From contig JAXLQL010000038.1 in assembly GCA_046331625.1 (NCBI GenBank), forward strand, positions 1-64,000: a stretch of DNA of 64,000 nt, written 5' to 3'. The translations under genes were made by a program, and so were the position numbers. The notes beneath the pieces were generated by a model. It was given only the letters and a program-made list of their open reading frames with translations, was not told the origin of the DNA and made no database searches. Of the stretch, positions 16,306-24,254 are shown piece by piece; position 1 is the first letter of the stretch, and each line of letters begins with the position of its first letter. The stretch is from JAXLQL01 sp046331625 (GTDB taxonomy: Bacteria > Acidobacteriota > Terriglobia > Bryobacterales > Bryobacteraceae).

Positions 16306-16839
16306 TCAACCAGTATGGGGCCTGGAGTCGCGTAATCTTAACAGTCCGCACCACAGGTAATGGGCTCCGCTGAACGCCGTAGTTGCGGTGCAGAGCCATA
16401 AGCCAGCCGGAATCAGGGAGTTCCACCTGGCAAGCAGGAATAGAGCGAAGCCAATCTGCACGTTTGTGCTCAGTTTCCCCCAAACTGAGGGGGGGAAGTC
16501 TCTAATTGGGGTAAATACCAGGCCTATACCCGCCATGAGGAGGATGAGTACGTCCCGACCGAGCACCAGTGCTACGAACCAGCCGGGGACTTCGGAGATG
16601 CTCCAGAAAGAGAGGTAGACGGCCGAGAGGAGCACCTTGTCGGAGACGGCGTCGGACCAGGCACCCAAGCGCGACTCCCAATGGCAACGGCGGGCGATCT
16701 GGCCGTCGAAGAAGTCCGTGGCACCAGCGACGAGGCACATCCAGAGAGCGGAAGGGAAGTCGCGGCGGAGGATGGCGGGGGCGACGAAGGGAACGAAAAG
16801 GATCCGCGACAGGGAGAGGGCTGTGGGGATCCAGCGCAT
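16306..16839 (-). CDS. CDP-alcohol phosphatidyltransferase, PgsA-like
   Basis: Integral membrane enzyme, 177 aa, that transfers a phosphatidyl group from CDP-diacylglycerol to an alcohol. The diagnostic motif D-G-x2-A-R-x8-G-x3-D-x3-D is complete in DGQIARRCHWESRLGAWSD followed by AVSD. Four or five more hydrophobic segments follow. I chose ATG 16839 (MRWIPTALSLSRILFVPF), which matches how the family begins; an upstream in-frame ATG at 16920 would add 27 non-family residues. Glycerol-3-phosphate (PgsA) or a related alcohol is the likely acceptor; the sequence does not decide. It may be co-transcribed with the 16266 gene, 39 bp downstream. Confidence 0.9.
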   Translation of the reverse strand: MRWIPTALSLSRILFVPFVAPAILRRDFPSALWMCLVAGATDFFDGQIARRCHWESRLGAWSDAVSDKVLLSAVYLSFWSISEVPGWFVALVLGRDVLILLMAGIGLVFTPIRDFPPSVWGKLSTNVQIGFALFLLARWNSLIPAGLWLCTATTAFSGAHYLWCGLLRLRDSRPHTG

Positions 16840-16973
16840 GGGGAAGTCCAAGGATAGCAAGGGGAGGGAGCAACTTCGCCGGGCCGGGTGAGATGGGCCA
16901 AACAGGGTGGGGCAAATCACCCAGAAAGCGGTCGAGGGGGGGAAGCTACGTTGATTTTTCGGGCATATTCCAC

Positions 16974-16989
16974 TGGCACGGCGCGTGCA
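16974..16989 (+). promoter_or_regulatory. Sigma-54 (RpoN) type -24/-12 promoter
   Basis: TGGCACGGCGCGTGCA matches the consensus TGGCACR-N4-TTGCW at every defined position but one, with GG and GC exactly spaced. A transcript would start near 17000, just ahead of three small membrane-protein genes. No enhancer-binding protein gene lies in the window. Confidence 0.65.
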
Positions 16990-17002
16990 GGAATCCCGAT
17001 AC

Positions 17003-17149
17003 GTGAAGCGAACGGTAACCCGGTTGGCGGATTGGTTGATCGTTACTGCGTTTTCGGCAATGATCGTGACCTCCTTGTTTCATGCTGCCTCGCAGTGGCA
17101 TCAGGCAACACGCCAATCGGGGGTCCGTACGGTTCGCGTGGCGGACTGA
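17003..17149 (+). CDS. Small single-pass membrane protein (48 aa), tentative
   Basis: GTG 17003 opens a 48-codon frame: a basic N-terminus (VKRTVTRLAD), a hydrophobic segment (WLIVTAFSAMIVTSLFHAA) and a polar tail ending VRTVRVAD. It is directly downstream of the sigma-54-like promoter and 36 bp before the next membrane-protein gene, so it may be the first gene of that unit. There is no strong ribosome site. If the promoter is used, the message would begin within a few bases of this codon. It could also be untranslated leader. Confidence 0.4.
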   Translation: MKRTVTRLADWLIVTAFSAMIVTSLFHAASQWHQATRQSGVRTVRVAD

Positions 17150-17185
17150 AGCAAGTCGCTTTCCTCCGCCAGAAAGGAGGACCCG

Positions 17186-17608
17186 ATGTCCGCGGAACGT
17201 GGCGTTGGACGCTACCTGGCAAATGCTCCCGCACATACGGCGCTCGTGATCGCAGCCGAAGCGGTGGTGGTTTCCTGGGCGCTGTTCTGGATGGCATTCG
17301 GAGCAGCGGGCGCATGGAACGCAGAAGCGAAATGGACTGCGCTGGCGGTTCACGTCACGCTCCCTGGGCTGGTGTTCCTGGCAGCAGCGCTGGTAGCGCT
17401 ACGCTGGCCCGGCTTTGGCGGGGAACTGCTGGTCGGACTTGGCGTTATTGTGGCGCTTCTCTCGGCGGCGGCCGAAGTTCGGAATCCGCTGACGAAGTAC
17501 GCGACCACCGTGCTGCTGGCACTTCCACCGCTGGTGGCAGGATCCTTCTTCCTGGTTGATGCGCGATTTCAGGCAACCGCTCAGGAAAGACTGTCGGTAT
17601 CGGATTAG
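17186..17608 (+). CDS. Four-TM membrane protein, function unknown
   Basis: A 140-aa, very hydrophobic protein. About four membrane helices can be seen at residues 17-42, 50-70, 78-95 and 105-125, with a short polar tail. No catalytic or binding motif is visible. An AAAGGAGGA ribosome site lies 7 nt before the ATG. The next gene starts 21 bp after the stop with its own AAAGGAGA site, so the pair is an operon, probably driven by the sigma-54-like promoter at 16974. Confidence 0.75.
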   Translation: MSAERGVGRYLANAPAHTALVIAAEAVVVSWALFWMAFGAAGAWNAEAKWTALAVHVTLPGLVFLAAALVALRWPGFGGELLVGLGVIVALLSAAAEVRNPLTKYATTVLLALPPLVAGSFFLVDARFQATAQERLSVSD

Positions 17609-17629
17609 CTTTGTAAAGGAGACCTGACC

Positions 17630-17914
17630 ATGAATTTCGTTCCTTTCGTCGCAACTTGGGCCGCGCTCGCGGTGGTTGTACTGGCGCTGGCGGCCTACCG
17701 GCAATTCGTCTCATACAACGAGGATGACTCGGTCCACTTGGCGGACAAAGAAGGCGCCCTCGTACAGCAACAGGCCACTCTGGCCGCAAGGCTCGGCTGG
17801 ATTGACCGCTGGGGTAAGATGCTGACGGCCTTTGAAGTGGTATTCGGCTTGGTTCTGGCGTCGGTGTACCTCTATCAGGTGTATCTGACCTCGACCAGGA
17901 TGCCTACGCTCTAG
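17630..17914 (+). CDS. Two-TM membrane protein, function unknown
   Basis: A 94-aa protein with two membrane helices (about 6-25 and 65-85) flanking a polar, amphipathic linker (YNEDDSVHLADKEGALVQQQ) that would sit in one compartment. The family is not recognised. It follows the four-TM protein by 21 bp and a short hairpin lies after its stop. Confidence 0.72.
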   Translation: MNFVPFVATWAALAVVVLALAAYRQFVSYNEDDSVHLADKEGALVQQQATLAARLGWIDRWGKMLTAFEVVFGLVLASVYLYQVYLTSTRMPTL

Positions 17915-18219
17915 TCCCACCCCGGGTTCTTTCCCCCTTTCGGAACCCGAAGAAGCCGCTGGGAGCCGGTTCGTTTTTCGCGAGATCGCGGAAGCGAGCC
18001 GGTTTCCGGCGGCTTTGTGTATTTTTCGGGTCCCTCCTGACTGCTTTCCTGGCCGCGCGACAAGCCGATGGCGTGATTTTGCCTTAGGTGGCAAGAAAGC
18101 GTCATGACGGGTTTGCGGCGCACGATATGGGTATCGAAAGCAAATGACAACCGCGGCGCGGCCCAAGGGCCGGTCGCCGGCCGGGAAAGACTCCCGGTAA
18201 GGGCAATTCAGGAGAGAAT
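17915..18219 (+). other. 305-bp intergenic region upstream of flagellin 1
   Basis: It holds two hairpins: a perfect 7-bp stem 17923-17929 with 17943-17949 (no U-tract), and a 5-bp stem 17997-18001 with 18010-18014 followed by TTGTGTATTTTT, a plausible terminator of the preceding unit. GCCGAT at 18064 recalls a sigma-28 -10 but has no matching -35. A ribosome site AGGAGAG lies before ATG 18220. No open frame of note. Confidence 0.5.
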
Positions 18220-20586
18220 ATGGCATACAGTATCAATCTCAACGTGGCCTCCTTGCAGGCGCAGGAGTATTTGCGCACTTCGCAGGAGTTCCAGAGCAAG
18301 ACGATCAACCGGGTGACTTCGGGACTGCGCATCGTAGCCTCGGGTGACGACGCGGCGGGGTTGGCGATCGCGAACACGTTCCGCAGTGACCGGGCGGTGA
18401 TCTCGCAAGGTATCCGCAATGCCAACGATGGCATTTCGACCTTGCAGACGATCGACGGCGGCCTGAACAACATTTCGCAGTTGCTCGACCGGGCTCGGAC
18501 ACTGGCGACGCAGTCGGCTACGGGGACCTTCAATGGCGACCGTGCGGTGCTCGACAGCGAATTCCAGAGTGTGATCGGCGAAATCGACCGGCAGGCGCAG
18601 GCCATCGGTTTGAACGCCGGCGGCTTGTTCGCCACCAACCTGAAAGCGTTCATCGGCGGTGGCAAGGGTTCGACCAACGCGGCCACGATCTCGAACGGAA
18701 CGGTGCAAGTGGACCTGAGCCAATCGAATGTGGACGCGCGCGGCCTGAAGCTGAAGGGCTACCAGGCATCGGGCGCCAATGCGGCCGACGTCGACGAGAT
18801 CGTGGGCGATTCGACCAACGTCAGCTCCGAGATCGTGGCCGGAAAGACCGACTTCTTCATCCGGGGGGCGGGCTTTTCCGACGACAGCCGGATTCGCGTA
18901 TCGGTCAACCTGGCCGGCGTGGACACGGCCGATGAGTTGGTGACGGCCATCAACAACGGCATCACCGAAGCGGGCAACGGCGGAACCGACGCCGCCACGG
19001 CGTTCAAGAACACGGCCGTACGGGCCAAGATCGTCACCAACTCCGACAACAGCCAGAAGCTGGTTTTCGAATCTTCGAACGGCGCGTTTCAGGTGGCGGC
19101 GGGCGACCGGCTGGCGAACGCGTTGCTCGGCAATCACACGAGCAATGTCGGCACCTCGCTCGATTACATTGTGGACGGCGGGGTGGCTGTGGCCAGCACC
19201 GGGACCACGTTCTCTGCGGCGCGCGACATCGTCCTTCGTGTGCAGGGCGGAACGCTGACCACGCCGACTGACCTGACGCTGAGCGTCACCACCACGACGA
19301 CGGTCGACACGGCGCTGACGAGCTTGTCGAGCCTGGTAGCCAACAACTCTTCGCTGATCGCGGCGGGCATCACTTTGACCACGGCGACAGTGGGCTCGGC
19401 GTTGCGATTCACCTCCAAGCGCGGCGAGAACTTCGAAGTGCTGGCGGTGAACGATGTCGGCAACCGGCTCGGGCTGGGCGCGGCGCAGAATACCACCTCC
19501 ACCGCCGCGGGGACGGGCTTCGACGTGACCAGCATCACCACAGCCAGCTTCAGCGCCGCGTCGGGATCGGCCACGATCGGATTCTCGATCGGCGGCGGCA
19601 GCTACGTGACCTTCTCGCAGACGTTCTCTTCGAGCGCTTCGGTCAGCGACCTGGTCAACTCCCTGAACTCGCAGTTCTCGCAGAACTCCTCCCTGCAGCA
19701 GGCCGGACTGGTGGCGGCGACGGGCGCGGGCTCCACGATCGTCATCAGTTCGAACAACGGAACCTACTTCCGTGTCAACTCGCAAACGGTATCCGGCTCT
19801 TTCAATTTGGGCTTCAGTACGCTCTCTGGAACAGCCGGCACCACGTCAGTGTCGACCACGTCGCAAACGGCCTCGGCGGCGCTCGTGGCAGGCGGCGCAG
19901 CGAGCTCGGGATTGCTGGCCTTCTCGGCCATCCGCAACGGCAACGACGATCAGGCGCTCACGATCACGGCCAAGGACAGCTCCGGCGTGGAGCAGTCAGT
20001 GGCGATCACTCTGGCAGCCGACAGCGGCGCCCAGCATGCGCGTACGATCGATGAAGCCTTGCACTACATCAACGCGCAGATCCAGGCCACCGGCAACGAC
20101 GCTCTCAAGCAGATTGTCGCTGTCAAGGAGCGCGACGGAGCTGCCAGCGGCGCCGAGAAGATCCGCTTCATCAGCGCTCTGAATAGCTTCAAGGTGGCCG
20201 TGGGCGATAATCCGAACGACACTGGCGTGACCACCAGCCAAGGCAGCGTGGTGAACTCGTCGTTGCTTTCGGGCGGATCGAACATCGACATCAGCACGGC
20301 GGCGAACGCCGAAACGGCAGTGAACTCACTGGCCGCGGCGGTGGCGCAGTTGGGCCGCGTGCAAGCATCGGTGGGACGCGGCCAGAACCAGTTCAACTTC
20401 GCCGTGTCACTGGCGCAAACGCAGTTGACCAACATCGCAGCCAGCGAGTCGCGCATTCGCGACGCCGATCTGGCGGCGGAAGCGGCCAACCTGACCCGGG
20501 CGCAGATCCTGCAACAAGCCGGTATCGCCGCTCTCGCTCAGGCCAACGCTGCTCCCCAAGCGGTCCTCAGCCTCCTCAGAGGGTAA
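18220..20586 (+). CDS. fliC: Flagellin with large central variable domain (flagellin 1)
   Basis: Flagellar filament subunit, 788 aa. The N-terminal D0/D1 coiled-coil region (about 1-150) has the conserved QSKTINRVTSGLRIVASGDD, AAGLAIANTFRSD and NANDGISTLQTIDGGLNNIS. The C-terminal D1/D0 (about 700-788) has VGRGQNQFNFAVSLAQTQ, SRIRDADLAAEAANL and ends QANAAPQAVLSLLRG. In between lie about 550 residues very rich in Ser, Thr, Ala and Gly, typical of surface-exposed D2/D3 domains and of O-glycosylation targets. Most flagellins are 270-500 aa, so this one is large. It is followed by a strong terminator and a paralogue; the glycan island starts 3.7 kb downstream. Confidence 0.95.
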   Translation: MAYSINLNVASLQAQEYLRTSQEFQSKTINRVTSGLRIVASGDDAAGLAIANTFRSDRAVISQGIRNANDGISTLQTIDGGLNNISQLLDRARTLATQSATGTFNGDRAVLDSEFQSVIGEIDRQAQAIGLNAGGLFATNLKAFIGGGKGSTNAATISNGTVQVDLSQSNVDARGLKLKGYQASGANAADVDEIVGDSTNVSSEIVAGKTDFFIRGAGFSDDSRIRVSVNLAGVDTADELVTAINNGITEAGNGGTDAATAFKNTAVRAKIVTNSDNSQKLVFESSNGAFQVAAGDRLANALLGNHTSNVGTSLDYIVDGGVAVASTGTTFSAARDIVLRVQGGTLTTPTDLTLSVTTTTTVDTALTSLSSLVANNSSLIAAGITLTTATVGSALRFTSKRGENFEVLAVNDVGNRLGLGAAQNTTSTAAGTGFDVTSITTASFSAASGSATIGFSIGGGSYVTFSQTFSSSASVSDLVNSLNSQFSQNSSLQQAGLVAATGAGSTIVISSNNGTYFRVNSQTVSGSFNLGFSTLSGTAGTTSVSTTSQTASAALVAGGAASSGLLAFSAIRNGNDDQALTITAKDSSGVEQSVAITLAADSGAQHARTIDEALHYINAQIQATGNDALKQIVAVKERDGAASGAEKIRFISALNSFKVAVGDNPNDTGVTTSQGSVVNSSLLSGGSNIDISTAANAETAVNSLAAAVAQLGRVQASVGRGQNQFNFAVSLAQTQLTNIAASESRIRDADLAAEAANLTRAQILQQAGIAALAQANAAPQAVLSLLRG

Positions 20587-20604
20587 TCTCCGCTGAATGA
20601 ACGG

Positions 20605-20637
20605 CCGCCGCCAGCTTCCCCATAGCTGGCGGCGGTT
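20605..20637 (+). terminator. Strong hairpin terminator after flagellin 1
   Basis: A perfect 11-bp GC-rich stem (20605-20615 with 20625-20635) and a 9-nt loop, extended by G-U pairs and followed by TTGTC. It starts 18 nt after the flagellin 1 stop, so the two flagellin genes are probably separate transcripts. Confidence 0.85.
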
Positions 20638-20793
20638 GTCAGGTTTCTATCGCAGTCAGACGAGCGAAACGCCCGAGATCCGCGTTTTCCCGCTCGAGAT
20701 GTCCCCGCGGCAACGATATGCGAATCGTGTGCCATGCCGTGAGCGGCAGCCGGGCCGAGCCCGCGCCGTGTCCGCCGGCACCAGGGGCCATCG

Positions 20794-23152
20794 ATGTCTT
20801 TCACGATCAACACGAATATCTCCTCCCTCGAAGCGCAAGAGTATTTGCGCATCAGCAAGAACTTCCAGGAAAAGACAATCAATCGGGTCACGAGCGGCTT
20901 GCATATCGTTAGCTCGGGCGACGATGCCGCCGGGTTGGCGATCGCCAACGCCTTCCGCAGCGACATTTCGGTGCTGACGCAGGGCATTCGCAACGCCAAC
21001 GACGGCCTGTCGACGCTGCAGACGGTGGATGGCGGCATCAACAACATCTCCCAGTTGCTCGACCGGGCGAGGTCTTTGGCGACGCAGTCGGCCTCGGGCA
21101 CGTTCATCGGTGACCGCTCGGTACTCGACACCGAGTTCCAGAGTGTGATCACGGAAATCGATCGCCAGGCGCAGGCGATCGGGTTGGATGTGGGCGGGCT
21201 GTTCGCCACCAATCTCGCGGTATTCATCGGCGGCGGCAAGGGGCCTTCGGCGGCGCAACAGATCTCGAACGGATCTGTTGCGGTGGATCTGACCAATGCA
21301 ACGGTAGATGCCAAGAGCCTGGGTCTCAAGGGCGTGCAGGTAAGCGGCGTCAACGCGGCTGACGTCGACGAGATCTTGGCCGATTCGACGAATGTGTCGA
21401 GCGAGAACGTTCCGGGATGGACGGATTTCTTCTTTCGCGGTCCGGGCTTCTCCGATGCCGATCGCGTGCGCGTTTCGGTGAACCTGAGCGGGGTGGACAA
21501 TCCGGAGAAGCTCGTGCGGGCGATCAACAGCGCGATCGAGCAGGCGGGCTCGGGCGGGACGGGTCCCTCGACGGCGTTCAAACTGGCGGGTGTGCGGGCG
21601 GCGATCGTCACCGACGATGCGAAGAATCAGAAGGTGGTGTTGCAGTCGTCGTTGACGGGGTTCCAGGTATCGGCGGGAGACCGGCTGGCCAACGCGCTAC
21701 TCGGGAACAATACGAACAATACCGGGACCGCGCTCGACTACACGGTACTCGGCGCATCTTCCGCGTCTTCGACGGGGACTACGTTCCCGGCCGTGCGCGA
21801 CGTGGTGGTGCGCATCCAGGGCGGCTCGCTTGCGACGCCATCCGATTTCACGCTTTCGGTGACGACATCGACGACGGTGGACACGGCTCTGGCAACGCTT
21901 TCGAGCCTGAGCTGACTCACAGCTCGGCGATGATTGCGGCGGGATTTCGCTGACTACGGCCACGGCCGGGTCACAGCTCGTATTCACTTCGCGGCGCGGC
22001 GAGAACTTCGAGGTGCTGGCGGTGAACGACGCAGGCAACCGGCTCGGGCTCGGCAGCGCGCAGAACACGGTCTCGACCTCGGGCAGCTCCTTTGACGTGA
22101 CGAGCGTGACATCGGCCGCGGTGGCCACCGGTTCGGGCGCCGAGGTGTTGGGGATTTCGGTGGGAGGCGGAGTCTACGTCACGCTCTCGCACACGTTTAG
22201 CACGGCCACCACGGCTACGGACCTGGTGAACACACTCAATTCAAATTTCGCAAGCAACACGACGCTGCAACAGGCGGGTTTGGTGGCGGCAACCGGAGCA
22301 GGCAGTGTCATTACGATCAGTTCGAACAACAGCACGTATTTCCGGGTGACTTCGAATACGGCGGGGGCGGGATGGGGATTCGGCACGCTTGCCGGGACAG
22401 TGGGTACGGTTACGGTGGCGACGACGTCGAATACGTCACCTGCAATCCTGGCGGCCGGTGGCTCGTCGGCCACGCCTCTGCTCTCCTACACTCCGATCCG
22501 TGCGGGCGGCGACGATCAACTGATCACGCTGACGGCCAAGGACTCCTCGGGGTCGGAGCAGTCGGTTGCGGTGACGCTGGCCGCGGACGGATCGGCACAG
22601 CGGGGCCGCACGATCGACGAGGCGCTGGCCTACATCAATGCGCAGATCCAGGCATCGGCGAACGAGGACATGCGCAAGATCGTCGCCGTGAAGGAGCGGG
22701 ATCCGGCGGCGGGCGGGGCGGAGAAGATCCGGTTCCTGAGTCCTTTGCTGTCGTTCCGGGTTTCGATCGGAACCAATCCGGGCGGTACGGGAATTTCGTC
22801 GAACCAGGGCCAGGTGGTGAGCTCGAGCGTGCTTTCGGGCGGGGCCAATATCGACATCGTGTCGCAACCGAACGCCGAGGCGGCGGTGATCGCGCTGTCG
22901 AAGGCCGTGGCCGCGCTCGGGAATGTACAGGCGGTGGTGGGGCGCGGGCAGAACCAGTTCAATTTCGCCATCAGTCTGGCGCACACGCAGTTGATTACGC
23001 TCGGGGCGAGCGAGTCGCGGATTCGCGACGCGGACTTGGCGGCCGAGGCGGCGAATCTGTCGAAGGCGCAGATCCTGCAACAGGCGGGCATCGCGGCGCT
23101 CGGACAGGCGAATGCGGCGCCGCAGGCGATTCTCAACCTGCTCCGCGGGTAG
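20794..23152 (+). pseudogene. Flagellin 2, split by two one-base frameshifts
   Basis: A paralogue of flagellin 1, same architecture and nearly the same length (about 786 aa if repaired). The first reading frame runs 20794-21915 (373 aa, all of N-terminal D0/D1 plus half the central domain); the second carries the rest to 23152, ending QANAAPQAILNLLRG. Alignment to flagellin 1 across 21900-21950 shows two missing bases: one at about 21912, where TGA appears, and one in the G-run at 21941-21943, where GGG should be GGGG. Restoring both gives a seamless frame reading SSAMIAAGISLTTATAGSQL. A genuine mutation would leave a truncated flagellin that cannot polymerise; an assembly error would leave an intact gene. 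Confidence 0.85.
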
Positions 23153-23195
23153 AATGACAGGCGCGAAGCCAGGCAGTTGAAGCCACCCGCGGGCA

Positions 23196-24110
23196 GTGCT
23201 ACGATTCGAAACTGATCCCAGCCGCCGAGCCTGGGCCGCCATGCCGAACGTCGCCGTCAACCGGGCATCCCGCATTAGCGCCACACGATGGGCCAAGCTC
23301 ATACAGGAGAGCCCCGGCGTCCCCGATTTCGTCAAACAGGGGATCAAGGTCCAGGGCAACGTCATCCAGGGTCCAGGCACGATCAAGCAGCCGAGTGGCA
23401 GAATCCCGAAAGACTGGATCGACGACTTGGCGGCGGCGTTTGCCTCCGAGGCCTGGGAGATCACTACGGCCGAGGAGACCTTTGAAGTCGAGGCTGGGAA
23501 GGGCGAAGCCGTGGTACGGCGGCGAGTGGTTCCGGATCTGGGCCAGGGCGAATCCGGCCCTGGTTACTGGATGACTGTGGGACCCGGCCAACGGGAATGG
23601 TCGCCAGACACCCGTTACATCCACTCGACCTACAAGGTAGGCGATATCGCGCTGCTCTACGGCGAGACATACTCGAGCGCCACCGTCAACAGGCAGGCCA
23701 AGAAAGACGAAGCCACGCCAGAGACGCGCCTGACGAGCGGACGCGCGTTGATCATCATCGTGGACCGGGTAACGGTCTACGGCGTGAAGTCGTTCAGCTC
23801 GCTTGCCGAGCGATTCATGCCCGCCTTGCTGCTGGACTTTGGACTTCCCGAAGAGATCCCGATTTCGGCGAAGTCACTGGTCTACTCGTTCCTGCATGAG
23901 TTGGCCGCGCATGCCGGACGGATGAACCAGGGGAAGACGGCGGTGCACGGCGCTCCGCTGGTCGAAGAGAGCGTGAACGATATCAAGGCATTGTTCGATG
24001 AAGATCCCGAGGGCATTCATATGCCGCGGACGGCGGCTGCGGTGCGGTCCGCCGCCGAACGGCTCGCGAGCCTGGCCAAGAAGCCGGCGGCGCGTGCCGG
24101 GAAACGGTAG
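23196..24110 (+). CDS. Protein of unknown function between flagellins and glycan island
   Basis: A 304-aa protein from GTG 23196; ATG 23241 (MPNVAVNRASRIS) is an equally possible start, giving 289 aa. No signal peptide. About residues 85-200 look beta-rich (EEAGKGEAVVRRRVVPDLGQ region, GYWMTVGPGQREWSPDTRYI). Near the C-terminus lies SFLHELAAHAGRMNQGK with an H-E-x3-H arrangement (His234, Glu235, His239) and a Glu pair 18 residues on (LVEES), which could bind a metal but is not the canonical HExxH. The last 20 residues are Ala/Lys/Arg-rich. Position suggests a role with the flagellum or its modification; that is only context. Confidence 0.6.
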   Translation: MLRFETDPSRRAWAAMPNVAVNRASRISATRWAKLIQESPGVPDFVKQGIKVQGNVIQGPGTIKQPSGRIPKDWIDDLAAAFASEAWEITTAEETFEVEAGKGEAVVRRRVVPDLGQGESGPGYWMTVGPGQREWSPDTRYIHSTYKVGDIALLYGETYSSATVNRQAKKDEATPETRLTSGRALIIIVDRVTVYGVKSFSSLAERFMPALLLDFGLPEEIPISAKSLVYSFLHELAAHAGRMNQGKTAVHGAPLVEESVNDIKALFDEDPEGIHMPRTAAAVRSAAERLASLAKKPAARAGKR

Positions 24111-24254
24111 TCCGGCGGTCAAAGACGGGGATAGTCCCGCGGGCAAGCAGGAGTAAGTCTAGTTTCTTACTCTCTATCGTCACCTAGCTGGGGTGCCGAA
24201 CTTAGGATGGAGCGCCGTTAACGGCCTCTCGTTGCCCGCCCAAGGGAATCTTTC

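Noticed and set aside
18045..18075. Sigma-28 flagellin promoter at GCCGATGG
   Set aside because: No TAAA-like -35 lies at the required spacing and the -10 is incomplete.
23873..23950. HExxH zinc protease in the 23196 gene
   Set aside because: The motif is H-E-x3-H (HELAAH), not HExxH. I keep the gene as unknown.
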